Source: an uncultured Oscillospiraceae bacterium
GTDB taxonomy: Bacteria > Bacillota > Clostridia > Oscillospirales > Oscillospiraceae
DNA length: 32,402 nt
Assembly (NCBI GenBank): GCA_944385175.1
Contig: CALWWB010000013.1
Span: forward strand, 1-32,402
Reading direction: 5' to 3'
Both the position numbers and the translations under genes were made by a program. The notes beneath the pieces were generated by a model that did not search any database, had not been told where the DNA came from, and saw only the letters and a list, made by a program, of their open reading frames with translations. Below, in pieces: positions 22,720 to 30,281 of the stretch (within the stretch, counting starts at the first letter, position 1; every line of letters begins with the position of its first letter).

Positions 22720-22756
22720 GTGTGCGGCCTGCCGTAAAAGGGGCCGCACACTTTTT
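22720..22756 (+). terminator. Terminator/attenuator between small protein and MATE gene
   Basis: Perfect GTGTGCGGCC/GGCCGCACAC stem (22720-22729 and 22742-22751) followed by five T. It would limit read-through into the MATE gene. Confidence 0.7.
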
Positions 22757-22774
22757 CAATGGAGGATCAGCACA

Positions 22775-23479
22775 ATGGACAATTCAAATCTGTATCTTGG
22801 GACAGAAAAGATAGGAAAGCTGATGAAGCAGTACACCATCCCCTGCATCATCTCCCTTCTGGTGGGAGCTCTTTACAACATCGTAGACCAGATATTTATT
22901 GCCAACGCTTCTTATCTGGGCTCTTACGGCAATGCGGCAAATACCGTGGTCTTTCCTCTGACGGTGGTGGCCCTGGCCCTGGCCGTCATGATAGGCGACG
23001 GCTGCTGTGCCTATGTGAGCATATGCCTCGGCCAGGGCGAAAAGGAGAGGGCCCGGCACAGTGTTGGCAATGCCATCGTCCTGAGCATTGTCGTCAGCCT
23101 GGTTCTTACCGCCCTGTACCTCGGTTCCCAAAACGGGCTTATCAGTCTTTTCGGCGGCACTGTGAATCAGGAGACTTTTGACTATTCCAGAGAATACTTT
23201 TTCTATATCTGCCTTGGCATCCCTTTTTATATGTTCGGGCAGGCCATGGGCAAGGCAGCGGCCTCCACAGCCCTGTCCATGATCCGGGAAGTGGTGTTCG
23301 GTGTGGGCTTTGCCCTTTTGCTGCCGGTCTTTTTCGGGCTGGACGGCATACTGCTGTCCATGCCGGTATCAGACCTGCTCAGTTTTATTATTGCCGTCTT
23401 TCTGATAATCTCCAGCTACAGGGAACTGGGGCGGGACAGAACTTCCCTGCCCTTGAGCCGCCCGGTGTCCCTCACATGA
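22775..23479 (+). CDS. MATE-family transporter with an in-frame internal deletion
   Basis: 234 residues instead of the usual ~450. Residues 1 to about 170 match the first half of a MATE exporter: LGTEKIGKLMKQYTIPCIISLLV, LYNIVDQIFI, then YFFYICLGIPFYMFGQAM. Normally NPIIRADG and a second bundle follow. Here the chain passes directly to GKAAASTALSMIREVVF...FFGLDGILLSMPVSDLLSF, which is the very C-terminal end of MATE proteins. About 210 residues (roughly helices 5-10) are missing, without a frameshift. The product is unlikely to be a normal drug/cation antiporter; it is either decaying or a reduced variant. GGAGG precedes ATG 22775. The stop overlaps the convergent lysE gene by 8 bases. Confidence 0.8.
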   Translation: MDNSNLYLGTEKIGKLMKQYTIPCIISLLVGALYNIVDQIFIANASYLGSYGNAANTVVFPLTVVALALAVMIGDGCCAYVSICLGQGEKERARHSVGNAIVLSIVVSLVLTALYLGSQNGLISLFGGTVNQETFDYSREYFFYICLGIPFYMFGQAMGKAAASTALSMIREVVFGVGFALLLPVFFGLDGILLSMPVSDLLSFIIAVFLIISSYRELGRDRTSLPLSRPVSLT

Positions 23480-24053
23480 ACAGGGATACCGCACAATAGA
23501 CCAGCAGCAGAGCCATGATGGAATTTACCAGCTTGGCGTGCCTGGAGAAAATCAACTTGAAAAGGGAGCCGAAGGCTGACCAGCACAATGTAAACACAAA
23601 GCCGATAAAGGCCAGCAGCAGGGCATACCCCGCCAGAGGCAGGATCTGGCCCTGGTACACAGGCAGTATGTAGGCTTCCATTGACATTATGCCGTATATG
23701 TAGATCTTGGCATTGACAAACTGTAAAAACAGCCCGGACAGGAAGCCCTCCCTGGCCTGGCCCTCCTCTATGCTGCCGCTGCTGCGGAAAGTCTCCCAGG
23801 CCAGGTACAGCATATACGCCGCCCCCAGCAGCAGCATGGGCAGTCTTATCTTAGGTATCAGCGCTCCCAGCAGCTCACACAGCGCCGTGCAAAACAGCAT
23901 CACTACGGAAAACCCGGTCCATATCCCCAGGTTAAAGGGCAGGGCGGCTTTGAAACCTTTGCGTGCCCCGTTGGACATGGACATGATATTATTTGGCCCG
24001 GGAGTGGCCGCCGTGATAACGGCATAGGTGAGAAAGGAAAACCAGTTGAACAT
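23472..24053 (-). CDS. LysE/RhtB-family amino acid exporter
   Basis: 193-residue membrane protein with about six helices and the family signature TPGPNNIMSMSNGARKG near residue 20. It exports amino acids or related small compounds; the substrate cannot be read from sequence. I chose ATG 24053 over TTG 24062, which abuts the G-rich ribosome site. It is divergent from the XRE-cupin regulator, with a promoter and operator at 24121-24149. Confidence 0.9.
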   Translation of the reverse strand: MFNWFSFLTYAVITAATPGPNNIMSMSNGARKGFKAALPFNLGIWTGFSVVMLFCTALCELLGALIPKIRLPMLLLGAAYMLYLAWETFRSSGSIEEGQAREGFLSGLFLQFVNAKIYIYGIMSMEAYILPVYQGQILPLAGYALLLAFIGFVFTLCWSAFGSLFKLIFSRHAKLVNSIMALLLVYCAVSLFM

Positions 24054-24120
24054 GATTGACAATGCCCCCCGTCGATGTTAGTATGTTGAAACAACAGTCC
24101 ACTATATTGTTTTCTTGTAT

Positions 24121-24149
24121 ATAATACTATTAGTCTAATATACTGTCAA
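24121..24149 (-). promoter_or_regulatory. lysE promoter with an operator in its spacer
   Basis: On the minus strand perfect TTGACA (24144-24149), 17 bp, TATTAT (24121-24126). The spacer contains the perfect palindrome TATTAGTCTAATA (24128-24140), an obvious site for the divergent XRE-cupin regulator to block RNA polymerase. Confidence 0.65.
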
Positions 24150-24167
24150 TAGCCGGGAGGAAATAAA

Positions 24168-24719
24168 ATGGATGTAACCAGCACCGTGGCCGCCAACGCC
24201 AGAGAGATACGGGAACATAAGGGTCTTACCCTGGATCGCGCCGCTGCCCTCACCGGGGTGTCCCGCAGCATGTTGGCCCAGATAGAAAAGGGAGAGGTCA
24301 ATCCCACTATTTCCGTGCTGTGGAAGATGGCCAATGGCTATAAAGTTTCTTTTACTTCCCTGGTAGAAAATCGATGCGGTACCGCCTCCGTCTTGCGCCT
24401 TTCGGACTCCGAACCCCTGGCGGAAGACAGCGGGCGCTATCTTAACTATCCCATCTTCCCCTTTGACGAGAGCCGCCTTTTTGAAACCTACCGCATAGTT
24501 ATAAAGGCCGGAGGAGCTCTCAGCGCCCAGGCCCACCTGAAAGGGGCAGAGGAATATATCACCGTTTTTTCCGGCCGGGTGGAAATCTGTGCCGGGGAGG
24601 ACAGCTTCCTGCTCTCCAAGGGGGACTCAATCCGCTTTGCTGCCGACCAGCCCCACGCCTATAAAAACGCCGGCGAGGACACGGCGGAGCTGAGCATGAT
24701 AATATATTACAGCCGCTGA
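24168..24719 (+). CDS. XRE-family regulator with C-terminal cupin sensor domain
   Basis: 183 residues. Helix-turn-helix at about 10-65 (LTLDRAAALTGVSRSMLAQIEKGEVNPTISVLWKMANG). The small-molecule-binding cupin is at about 105-182 (HLKGAEEYITVFSGRVEICAGEDSFLLSKGDSIRFAADQPHAYKN is the core, cited by motif ends HLKGAEEY and QPHAYKN). Regulators of this type commonly sit divergent from amino acid exporters and control them. GGGAGG precedes ATG 24168. Confidence 0.92.
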   Translation: MDVTSTVAANAREIREHKGLTLDRAAALTGVSRSMLAQIEKGEVNPTISVLWKMANGYKVSFTSLVENRCGTASVLRLSDSEPLAEDSGRYLNYPIFPFDESRLFETYRIVIKAGGALSAQAHLKGAEEYITVFSGRVEICAGEDSFLLSKGDSIRFAADQPHAYKNAGEDTAELSMIIYYSR

Positions 24720-24749
24720 AAAATCCGGCCCCGATCGGGGCCGGATTTT
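24720..24749 (+). terminator. Terminator palindrome copy 1
   Basis: A 30-base perfect palindrome with A and T ends, core ATCCGGCCCCGATCGGGG, directly after the XRE-cupin stop. An almost identical copy lies at 24949-24976, so the structured repeat is bracketed by two copies. Confidence 0.75.
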
Positions 24750-24751
24750 GG

Positions 24752-24948
24752 TTTGTCGAAGAAGACTTTGTCTTCTTCGACAAAAGGGATTGCACTACGC
24801 TCCATGCCTCGGTTGTACGCCAGAGGCGTACAATTCGACACTTCGCTCCGTGAGAAGTGTTTTCTGCGACGTACACGCCGCCGCAGAAAACGATTGAATT
24901 TATTTTTTGCTGCGGCGAAAAAACTCTGCGAGACTTTTTGACAGTCTC
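24752..24948 (-). repeat. Structured ~200-bp interspersed repeat, copy B
   Basis: Inverted relative to copy A (10439-10637). The terminal hairpin at 24752-24784 has 15 bp with a 3-base loop. It also holds GTACGCC/GGCGTAC, a TTTTCTGCG/CGCAGAAAA helix and GAGAC/GTCTC at the other end (24930-24948). It sits between two convergent genes, flanked by matching terminators. Confidence 0.8.
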
Positions 24949-24978
24949 AAATCCGGCCCCGATCGGGGCCGGATTTTT
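24949..24978 (-). terminator. Terminator palindrome copy 2
   Basis: Same palindrome as at 24720-24749, here following the stop of the minus-strand membrane-protein gene. Confidence 0.75.
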
Positions 24979-25460
24979 CATAAGTATTTACCTGTCTTTC
25001 TACCAAATGGCACAAAGAGCAGCGGCGCAAGGGCGCGCAGTACCCTGGGCAGCAAATCCTCTATATCCATGCCCAGTCTGTAAAGAAGCTGGAGAATAAA
25101 AATACTCCACTCCGTGAGTTCTCCCCAATAAAAGTCCAATAATTCCATGTCTGTCCAGGCTTTGAGCATCATGTAAAAATCCAGCATGATCATTAAAAAA
25201 GCCGAGAGCAGCAAATCCTTCCGGCTGATTTTCCGAAAGAAGCACAGGCCGCCAATAAGCACAACGGCAAAGAACAGGGTTCCGTGCATTATCAGTAAAC
25301 GGGTGTTATCCGCACTGATGCTGCCGTCTGGCATGGTGACTATGGTGAGTTGCAGCAAGCACCATACTTCCAGATGGAAGCAAATCCAGCTGGCCGCCAG
25401 GCAATAGACCGGTACTCTCCACCAGGTTTTTTCACAGTAACTCCCCCTCTTTAGAACCAA
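24978..25460 (-). CDS. Membrane protein of unknown function
   Basis: 160 residues with four predicted membrane helices (about 15-40, 58-75, 84-100, 115-130) and a positively charged C terminus. I recognise no family. The start is uncertain: TTG 25460 is the only plausible in-frame initiator and lacks a strong ribosome site. It lies 20 bases after the glycosylase gene and may be cotranscribed. Confidence 0.6.
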   Translation of the reverse strand: MVLKRGSYCEKTWWRVPVYCLAASWICFHLEVWCLLQLTIVTMPDGSISADNTRLLIMHGTLFFAVVLIGGLCFFRKISRKDLLLSAFLMIMLDFYMMLKAWTDMELLDFYWGELTEWSIFILQLLYRLGMDIEDLLPRVLRALAPLLFVPFGRKTGKYL

Positions 25461-25480
25461 GCTCTCTGCTTCAAAGCCTT

Positions 25481-26089
25481 TTATCTGAAGACCTTCCAGC
25501 CCTTGGGTGAGGCAGAGATATAACCGCTGCCCCGTAGCAGGAAGCGCCAGGGGTAATCCGCCGCCTCCCCGGCATAGTCGATGTTTATCCGTTTGTCGGT
25601 GCAGATCTCCGCCTCCGGCCCCTCCACGCTTTCAATATACAACTCATCGCCGCAGAGATCCATGCCGTAGTGCTCCATGCCTATGGCCATGGCCCGGCAC
25701 AGGTTTCCCGGCCCCTTACAGAGTTTGGTGATATCCTCCGTGCCCCGGCGTCCCGTCATCAGCTCTATACCTTCCACAGGCTCCAAGGCCCGTATAAGTA
25801 TGGCTTCCGGCCGCTCCTCCGGGGCAGCCACCACGTTCATGCAGCTGTGCAGGCCGTATATCCTGTACACATAGGCAAAGCCCCCGGGACCGTACTGTAT
25901 AGCTGTGCGCTTAGTACGCCGGGCCTTATAGGCATGGGAACCGGCATCCTCCGGCCCGATATAGGCCTCCGTCTCTACTATTATCCCGGCAGCAAGGCCC
26001 TCCGGGCTCCGGTGTACCAGCTTCTTTCCTATAAGCTCCCGAGCCACCGTCAGGCCGTCTCTTAAGTAGAATTCCCGCTCCAGCTTCAT
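25481..26089 (-). CDS. 3-methyladenine DNA glycosylase (AAG/MPG family)
   Basis: 202-residue base-excision repair enzyme that removes alkylated purines. The family blocks are IIVETEAYIGPEDAGSHAYKARRTKRT, GPGGFAYVYRIYGLHSCMNVV, AILIRALEPVEG and LCKGPGNLCRAMAI. Length matches the family. GGAGAG precedes ATG 26089, rather far upstream. Confidence 0.95.
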   Translation of the reverse strand: MKLEREFYLRDGLTVARELIGKKLVHRSPEGLAAGIIVETEAYIGPEDAGSHAYKARRTKRTAIQYGPGGFAYVYRIYGLHSCMNVVAAPEERPEAILIRALEPVEGIELMTGRRGTEDITKLCKGPGNLCRAMAIGMEHYGMDLCGDELYIESVEGPEAEICTDKRINIDYAGEAADYPWRFLLRGSGYISASPKGWKVFR

Positions 26090-26210
26090 GTCAGCTCATC
26101 TCTCCGGTTTTGATTTTGTCTATAGGATACAATGGGAATGGTTAAAAATCAACAACAATCCGGGAGCTTCAATGAGGCTCCCGGATGATCTTCTCTTATC
26201 AGCTACAAGC

Positions 26211-27404
26211 TCAGTAGTTTTCGCTCCTCAATTCGAAGTAGCTCTGGGGATGCAGGCAGGTGGGGCAGACTTGGGGAGCGGCAGTACCCACAACGATGTG
26301 TCCGCAATTGCGGCACTCCCACACCTTTACCTGGCTCTTTTCAAATACCTGAGCTGTCTCCACATTGTGCAGCAGAGCTCTGTAGCGTTCCTCATGGTGC
26401 TTTTCTATGGCTGCTACCATGCGGAACTTGGCAGCCAGCTCAGTGAATCCCTCCTCCTGAGCGGTCTTGGCAAAGCCTTCATACATATCCGTCCACTCAT
26501 AATTCTCGCCTTGGGCAGCATGTAAAAGGTTCTGGGCGGTATCACCCAGCTCTCCCAGCTCCTTGAACCAGAGCTTGGCATGCTCTTTCTCATTATCGGC
26601 AGTCTTCTGGAACAGCTCGGCTATCTGCTCATAGCCTTCCTTCTTGGCCACTGAGGCAAAATAGCTGTATTTATTCCTGGCCTGGGATTCGCCGGAAAAA
26701 GCCTCCATCAGGTTCTTCTCGGTTTTTGTTCCGGCATATTTATTTTTGGAAGCGGCGGGAGTCTCTTCCAGCTTTTCAAAAGCCGAGGCGGGCTGCTTGC
26801 ACACCGGGCATCTGAAGTCATCAGGCAGGCTTTCGCCCTCATAGATGTATCCGCATATGCTGCACTTCCATTTGCTCATTTGTTTTGCGTCTCCTTTTTT
26901 CTCTATATTTTCATTGCAGGGTATCAGCTCCAGCAGTTCCCTTACCGCATCCCCCGGGAAACCGGAGGCAGGAGGCTCCTTGGCCCAGCTCTTCAAGAGC
27001 TCACGTGTATTGGCGCTCTGGGGCAGCATATATCCCGACTCCCTCAGCAAATCCTCGTTCACCAGACGGACCGACCTCTCCACCGCCTTCATCAGCCGCC
27101 CCAATCCCGGTGCCTGCTCATCCCCGGCCAGCTGCCGGGCTACGCTCTCTTGGGCAGCTTTGCTGCCCGCCATGGCCTTTGCCAGAGCTACTACACCATC
27201 GGTCTTCTTCTGCTGGGGAGGGTATTCCTCAGGCACCATTGATATGGCGCCGCTGGGGCAGGCATCAGCGCAGACGCCGCAGCCGATGCATTTGCCTGTA
27301 TCTATTATGCTGTTTTCCGTATCGGTTGCCCCGGTGGGACATACATACAGGCACAAGCAGTCCTTTGTACACAGGCGGAGGTTCCTAACAGCTATCTTCT
27401 TCAT
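26211..27404 (-). CDS. Ferredoxin-rubredoxin-rubrerythrin fusion protein
   Basis: 397-residue redox protein likely to reduce peroxide in the cytoplasm. Domains in order: two 4Fe-4S motifs (about 1-58; [11 protein letters not shown], unusually spaced, and [11 protein letters not shown]); a helical linker (60-175); rubredoxin (177-214, [10 protein letters not shown] and CPVC); the rubrerythrin di-iron four-helix domain (about 226-348; [25 protein letters not shown]); and a C-terminal rubredoxin-like iron site (363-383, CRNC and CPTC). The rubrerythrin part has its own AAAAGGAG and ATG at 26879, so a short product may also be made. It follows the double-rubredoxin gene by 14 bases, downstream of perR. 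Confidence 0.92.
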   Translation of the reverse strand: MKKIAVRNLRLCTKDCLCLYVCPTGATDTENSIIDTGKCIGCGVCADACPSGAISMVPEEYPPQQKKTDGVVALAKAMAGSKAAQESVARQLAGDEQAPGLGRLMKAVERSVRLVNEDLLRESGYMLPQSANTRELLKSWAKEPPASGFPGDAVRELLELIPCNENIEKKGDAKQMSKWKCSICGYIYEGESLPDDFRCPVCKQPASAFEKLEETPAASKNKYAGTKTEKNLMEAFSGESQARNKYSYFASVAKKEGYEQIAELFQKTADNEKEHAKLWFKELGELGDTAQNLLHAAQGENYEWTDMYEGFAKTAQEEGFTELAAKFRMVAAIEKHHEERYRALLHNVETAQVFEKSQVKVWECRNCGHIVVGTAAPQVCPTCLHPQSYFELRSENY

Positions 27405-27418
27405 TCTCAGCGCCTCCC

Positions 27419-28042
27419 TTACACTTTCTCAAATTTCCAGTCCGGCACCTTGCATACCGGGCAGAGTTTCGGCGGTTCATCCCCAACGTAGACAAAGCCG
27501 CACACGGTGCATACCCAAACCTGAGTGTTTTCCAGGAAAGCCTCGCCCTCCCGCTTATACCGACTGAGCAGGGATTCCAGGATGCGGCTCACCTTCTCCC
27601 CCCAGACGCAGATGCGCTGGGTTCCCCTGTCTCCCTCCGCCTTGGCGGCAGAGCTGAGGGCGGGATAACCCAGGTTGAGGTCCTTTTTGATAAGCTCCAT
27701 CAGCTTATCAAAGCCGGGGTCCGGCTCCGCCGGAGCGGCAGCAGAAAAGAAGTCCGCCAGTTCTCTGAACAGCGCCGCCTCCCTGTCCTTATACTGTTTT
27801 TCACAGCCCCGGGCCAGATTGGAACACAGGGCCGATAGCTCTCCCGGCCCCAGCTGCTTCATATCTCCACCAAGCTCCACCGGCACGGCAGGGGCCGCAG
27901 ACTTTTGCTGCTCCTGGGAGAACATATTCTTGTCCGCCCCGCAGAGTGGACAGACCCAGTCCTCCGGCAGCTGCTGGAAAGGCTTGCCCTCCTTCTCCTC
28001 ATCGTAGACATATCCGCAGATACTGCAGATCCATTTGCTCAT
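27419..28042 (-). CDS. Protein with two rubredoxin-type domains
   Basis: 207 residues. An N-terminal rubredoxin ([11 protein letters not shown] and CPLCGADK), a helical centre of about 120 residues, and a C-terminal rubredoxin-like ribbon ([10 protein letters not shown] and CPVCKVP). The centre could be a di-iron-less relative of rubrerythrin, but I see no E/H iron motifs. It is probably an electron carrier to the rubrerythrin encoded next. I chose ATG 28042 (AGGAGG at 7 bases) over ATG 28048, which sits too close to the ribosome site. Confidence 0.82.
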   Translation of the reverse strand: MSKWICSICGYVYDEEKEGKPFQQLPEDWVCPLCGADKNMFSQEQQKSAAPAVPVELGGDMKQLGPGELSALCSNLARGCEKQYKDREAALFRELADFFSAAAPAEPDPGFDKLMELIKKDLNLGYPALSSAAKAEGDRGTQRICVWGEKVSRILESLLSRYKREGEAFLENTQVWVCTVCGFVYVGDEPPKLCPVCKVPDWKFEKV

Positions 28043-28149
28043 GGTCATTCCTCCTTATTTACGTTCTATACTCGCTTATATTAAGGCTCCCAGGTTCTTC
28101 CTAAACCGTGTTAGCCTCAAGCTCCTGATAAATCCATCCACAGGCAGAC

Positions 28150-28539
28150 TCAGTTTTCTCCCTGCTCCTCCACCTTTCTTCTACACTCATTGCAGAGATA
28201 AAGCAGCTTCAGGTCGTAGGCCAGTATGGGTATGCCGGTCTCCTTTTCCAGCCAGGCAGTAAGATCCGACAATCTGATGTCTGCCAAAGCACCACAGCGC
28301 CTGCACAGCAGATGGTCATGGCGCTGTGTACGGTCAAATCTATCCGGCATGCCCTCCACCGACAGCCGTCGTATGTGCCCCTCCTCCGCAAGACGATTGA
28401 GGTTGTTGTACACAGTGGCCAGCGCTACCCGGGGGAAGTCACGCCGCAGCCGGTCAAAGACCTGCTCCGCCGTCATGTGGCAGTCCGAGTGCTCCACTAT
28501 ATCCAAAATTTTCTCGGCGTATTTGGTCATCTTCATCAT
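28150..28539 (-). CDS. perR: PerR-type peroxide-sensing repressor (Fur family)
   Basis: 129 residues. The winged helix includes ATVYNNLNRLAEEGHI (41-56). The PerR regulatory metal ligands appear in place: H21, D69 (RFD), H74, H76 and D92, matching B. subtilis H37, D85, H91, H93 and D104. The structural zinc site has Cys79/82 and Cys116/119. The N-terminal helix is shorter than in B. subtilis. It carries a perfect Per box at its promoter, so it is probably autoregulated, and it heads a likely operon with the two redox genes. ATG 28539, 28536 or 28530 could be used. Confidence 0.9.
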   Translation of the reverse strand: MMKMTKYAEKILDIVEHSDCHMTAEQVFDRLRRDFPRVALATVYNNLNRLAEEGHIRRLSVEGMPDRFDRTQRHDHLLCRRCGALADIRLSDLTAWLEKETGIPILAYDLKLLYLCNECRRKVEEQGEN

Positions 28540-28546
28540 CCGCTTT

Positions 28547-28561
28547 TTAGAATAATTCTAA
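28547..28561. promoter_or_regulatory. Per/Fur box
   Basis: TTAGAATAATTCTAA, a perfect 7-1-7 inverted repeat 8 bases upstream of perR, very close to the PerR consensus TTATAATNATTATAA. Confidence 0.8.
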
Positions 28562-28566
28562 TTCTT

Positions 28567-28594
28567 ATTGTGCATATTAATTGAAATTTGTCAA
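28567..28594 (-). promoter_or_regulatory. perR promoter
   Basis: On the minus strand TTGACA (28589-28594), 16 bp, CACAAT (28567-28572). The Per box lies just downstream, where bound repressor would block transcription. Confidence 0.55.
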
Positions 28595-28647
28595 GGGCAG
28601 ATTTGAAGATTTTTTTATTTTTGCGTAAAGGACGACAGAAAAACTGA

Positions 28648-28689
28648 CAGCCCTGGGCGGCTTGCATAGCCGCCCAGGGCTGCCGGTTT
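28648..28689. terminator. Bidirectional terminator
   Basis: Perfect 14-bp stem (28648-28661 with 28669-28682), T-rich on both sides. It ends the minus-strand small membrane gene pair. A second imperfect hairpin lies at about 28703-28732. The rest of 28595-28860 contains only the doubtful ORF below. Confidence 0.7.
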
Positions 28690-28734
28690 TTAATACAGGC
28701 GTCAGCTTTTTGGCCTTAGGAGCCTAAAAGCTTT

Positions 28735-28818
28735 TTAGGTACATATACCGCCGAGGTAAACAATGGAGCTTTCTCCCCGGCAAAATCCCTGCAAGGCTTC
28801 TTGCAGCATTTCTTCCAT
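28735..28818 (-). other. Possible 27-codon ORF after the small membrane gene
   Basis: Starts MEEMLQEALQGF behind GGGAGAG. It is in the same frame as the upstream membrane gene, and the frame between that gene's TGA and this ATG is also open, so the 41 codons past the stop read as a plausible amphipathic tail. It could be a small protein or the cut-off tail of a once longer gene. Confidence 0.3.
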
Positions 28819-28860
28819 GCTCTCCCTGCCCGATGCAATCCCAAGCCTGACGTCTGCCTC

Positions 28861-29136
28861 TCAGACGCCGAACCTCGTAATGAGGCCCACCACTATCACC
28901 ACGGCTCCGGCAATACGGGAGTCTCTGGCCATTTTCTTTTCGTCTCCGGCATATCTCCACTTTGCCGATTCCGGCACTATGGGATGGACTATAAACATCA
29001 GCCCAGCCAAGACCCAGCCCACATTGGAGGCTATGGACCAGCCTGTAAGCCGGGCCAAGATAAAACCGAAAAGCACTATGCCCACGGCCAGCCAACACTG
29101 TCTTTTATAATTCAGCCTGTCAAAAAGTTTTTTCAT
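28861..29136 (-). CDS. Small membrane protein
   Basis: 91 residues with membrane helices at about 14-30, 37-52 and 74-90. The basic N terminus (MKKLFDRLNYKRQ) should face the cytoplasm. GGGGG lies 10 bases before the ATG. It follows another small membrane gene by 24 bases, so the two form an operon. Function unknown. Confidence 0.72.
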   Translation of the reverse strand: MKKLFDRLNYKRQCWLAVGIVLFGFILARLTGWSIASNVGWVLAGLMFIVHPIVPESAKWRYAGDEKKMARDSRIAGAVVIVVGLITRFGV

Positions 29137-29160
29137 AGGTTATAAGCCCCCGTTATCCTT

Positions 29161-29469
29161 TTAAACTCCATCCCCATCCCCTTTCCGTTCTTTCAGCCAC
29201 CGCCGCCAAAGGCTTGCCGTCATATAGGCAAAGGCCCCCAGGGAGGCCAGGACAAGTGAGGCAAAGAACAGCTTGTCCCCACTGGACACACCGCTGTTCA
29301 GCACTTCATGCAAGGCATATATGAGTAAGGCGCAATAGGCCGTCGCCAGTACGCTGACAATTATATTGACCGGCAGCTGGATACATCTATAAAATTTAGG
29401 GAATCTTTTACCCATCCCCCTGTCAAAGGCAAACAGAGCAACGAGGAAAATAATCGTCCAGGCATACAT
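29161..29469 (-). CDS. Small membrane protein
   Basis: 102 residues with about three membrane helices (3-14, 30-54, 67-87) and a charged C-terminal tail (RRWLKERKGDGDG). AGGAGG lies 7 bases before ATG 29469. First of a two-gene operon. No family recognised. Confidence 0.72.
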   Translation of the reverse strand: MYAWTIIFLVALFAFDRGMGKRFPKFYRCIQLPVNIIVSVLATAYCALLIYALHEVLNSGVSSGDKLFFASLVLASLGAFAYMTASLWRRWLKERKGDGDGV

Positions 29470-29536
29470 GTTTCAGCCTCCTAGTTTCTGAATCGGCCTT
29501 AATAAAAATTATAGCATGGAGGATATAACAAAACAA

Positions 29537-29568
29537 GCCGGGATAAGCGCCATAGACCTTACCCCGGC
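29537..29568 (-). terminator. Terminator of the acetyltransferase gene
   Basis: GCCGGGATAAG/CTTACCCCGGC stem with one mismatch, followed on the minus strand by TTGTTTTGTT. It lies 76 bases after the GNAT stop. Confidence 0.6.
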
Positions 29569-29643
29569 AATAGAAACTATTATTTTTCAATACCTGAAAG
29601 TCCCTGATGTCAACAAATCTTTTTTACTGCCACAGAGCGTATT

Positions 29644-30231
29644 TCATATTTGCACCTTATTGGGACGCCGTTGCCAATCCCACTCTCTTTTCAAAATGGC
29701 ATACTGTACAGTGTTTTCATATCTGGGTGTACCGTCCGGATTTTTCACAAATGACACAAATTCCAGGAAAACTCCCTCACGGCGCATGCCCAGTTTTTCA
29801 CATAAATGCTGGCTTGAACGATTGTAGTCCTCTGTATAGGCATAGATACGCCTTGCACCCTTTTGTTGAAACAAATAATCAAAAAAAGCATATGCGGCCT
29901 CAAAAGCGTAGCCTTTGCCTTGGTAGTTTATATTAAGCATCCAGCATGGGCTGAATGTATCCCTCACGGCATTCTCATCAGCGTGGGGTTCTCCTGTTTC
30001 CGGATATGCCTCTATCTCCCCTATCACCTTGCCGCTTTCTTTCAAGACAATGGCAAAATAATACTCAGTCTCTCCGATACGCTTTTTTTTTTTTTTCTCA
30101 GCTTCGTCAAGCGAGTTCAGCTTCATGTAGGCGAAGCAGTTCACAGCGGGCTCTCTCAGATATTCATATACATCCGCTGCATCGGTTTGCAAAAATGGGC
30201 GTAAAATCAGTCTTTCTGTTTCGATAATCAT
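29644..30231 (-). CDS. GNAT acetyltransferase, RimJ/RimL-like
   Basis: 195 residues. N-terminal IIETERLILRPF and NYQGKGYAFEAAYAFFDYLF (the acetyl-CoA loop QGKGYA) with NRSSQHLCEKLGMRREG are typical of RimJ/RimL-like N-acetyltransferases that act on protein N termini or small amines. The gene contains an unbroken run of 14 A (sense strand; about 30083-30096) encoding a Lys stretch near residue 46-50, a slippage-prone tract. GAGGTG precedes ATG 30231. Substrate unknown. Confidence 0.9.
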   Translation of the reverse strand: MIIETERLILRPFLQTDAADVYEYLREPAVNCFAYMKLNSLDEAEKKKKKRIGETEYYFAIVLKESGKVIGEIEAYPETGEPHADENAVRDTFSPCWMLNINYQGKGYAFEAAYAFFDYLFQQKGARRIYAYTEDYNRSSQHLCEKLGMRREGVFLEFVSFVKNPDGTPRYENTVQYAILKREWDWQRRPNKVQI

Positions 30232-30247
30232 GTTCTAACACCTCATA

Positions 30248-30275
30248 AAAAAAAGCAATAACTCAGATTGCTTTA
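30248..30275 (-). terminator. Terminator upstream of the acetyltransferase
   Basis: AAAGCAAT/ATTGCTTT stem followed by eight T on the minus strand, just before the GNAT ribosome site. It would terminate a transcript of the structured segment to its right. Confidence 0.6.
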
Positions 30276-30281
30276 TCTTCA

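Noticed and set aside
28724-29098. Alternative minus-strand frame of 124 codons over the small membrane gene
   Set aside because: Lacks a ribosome site and membrane or domain pattern; the overlapping 91-residue membrane protein is better supported.
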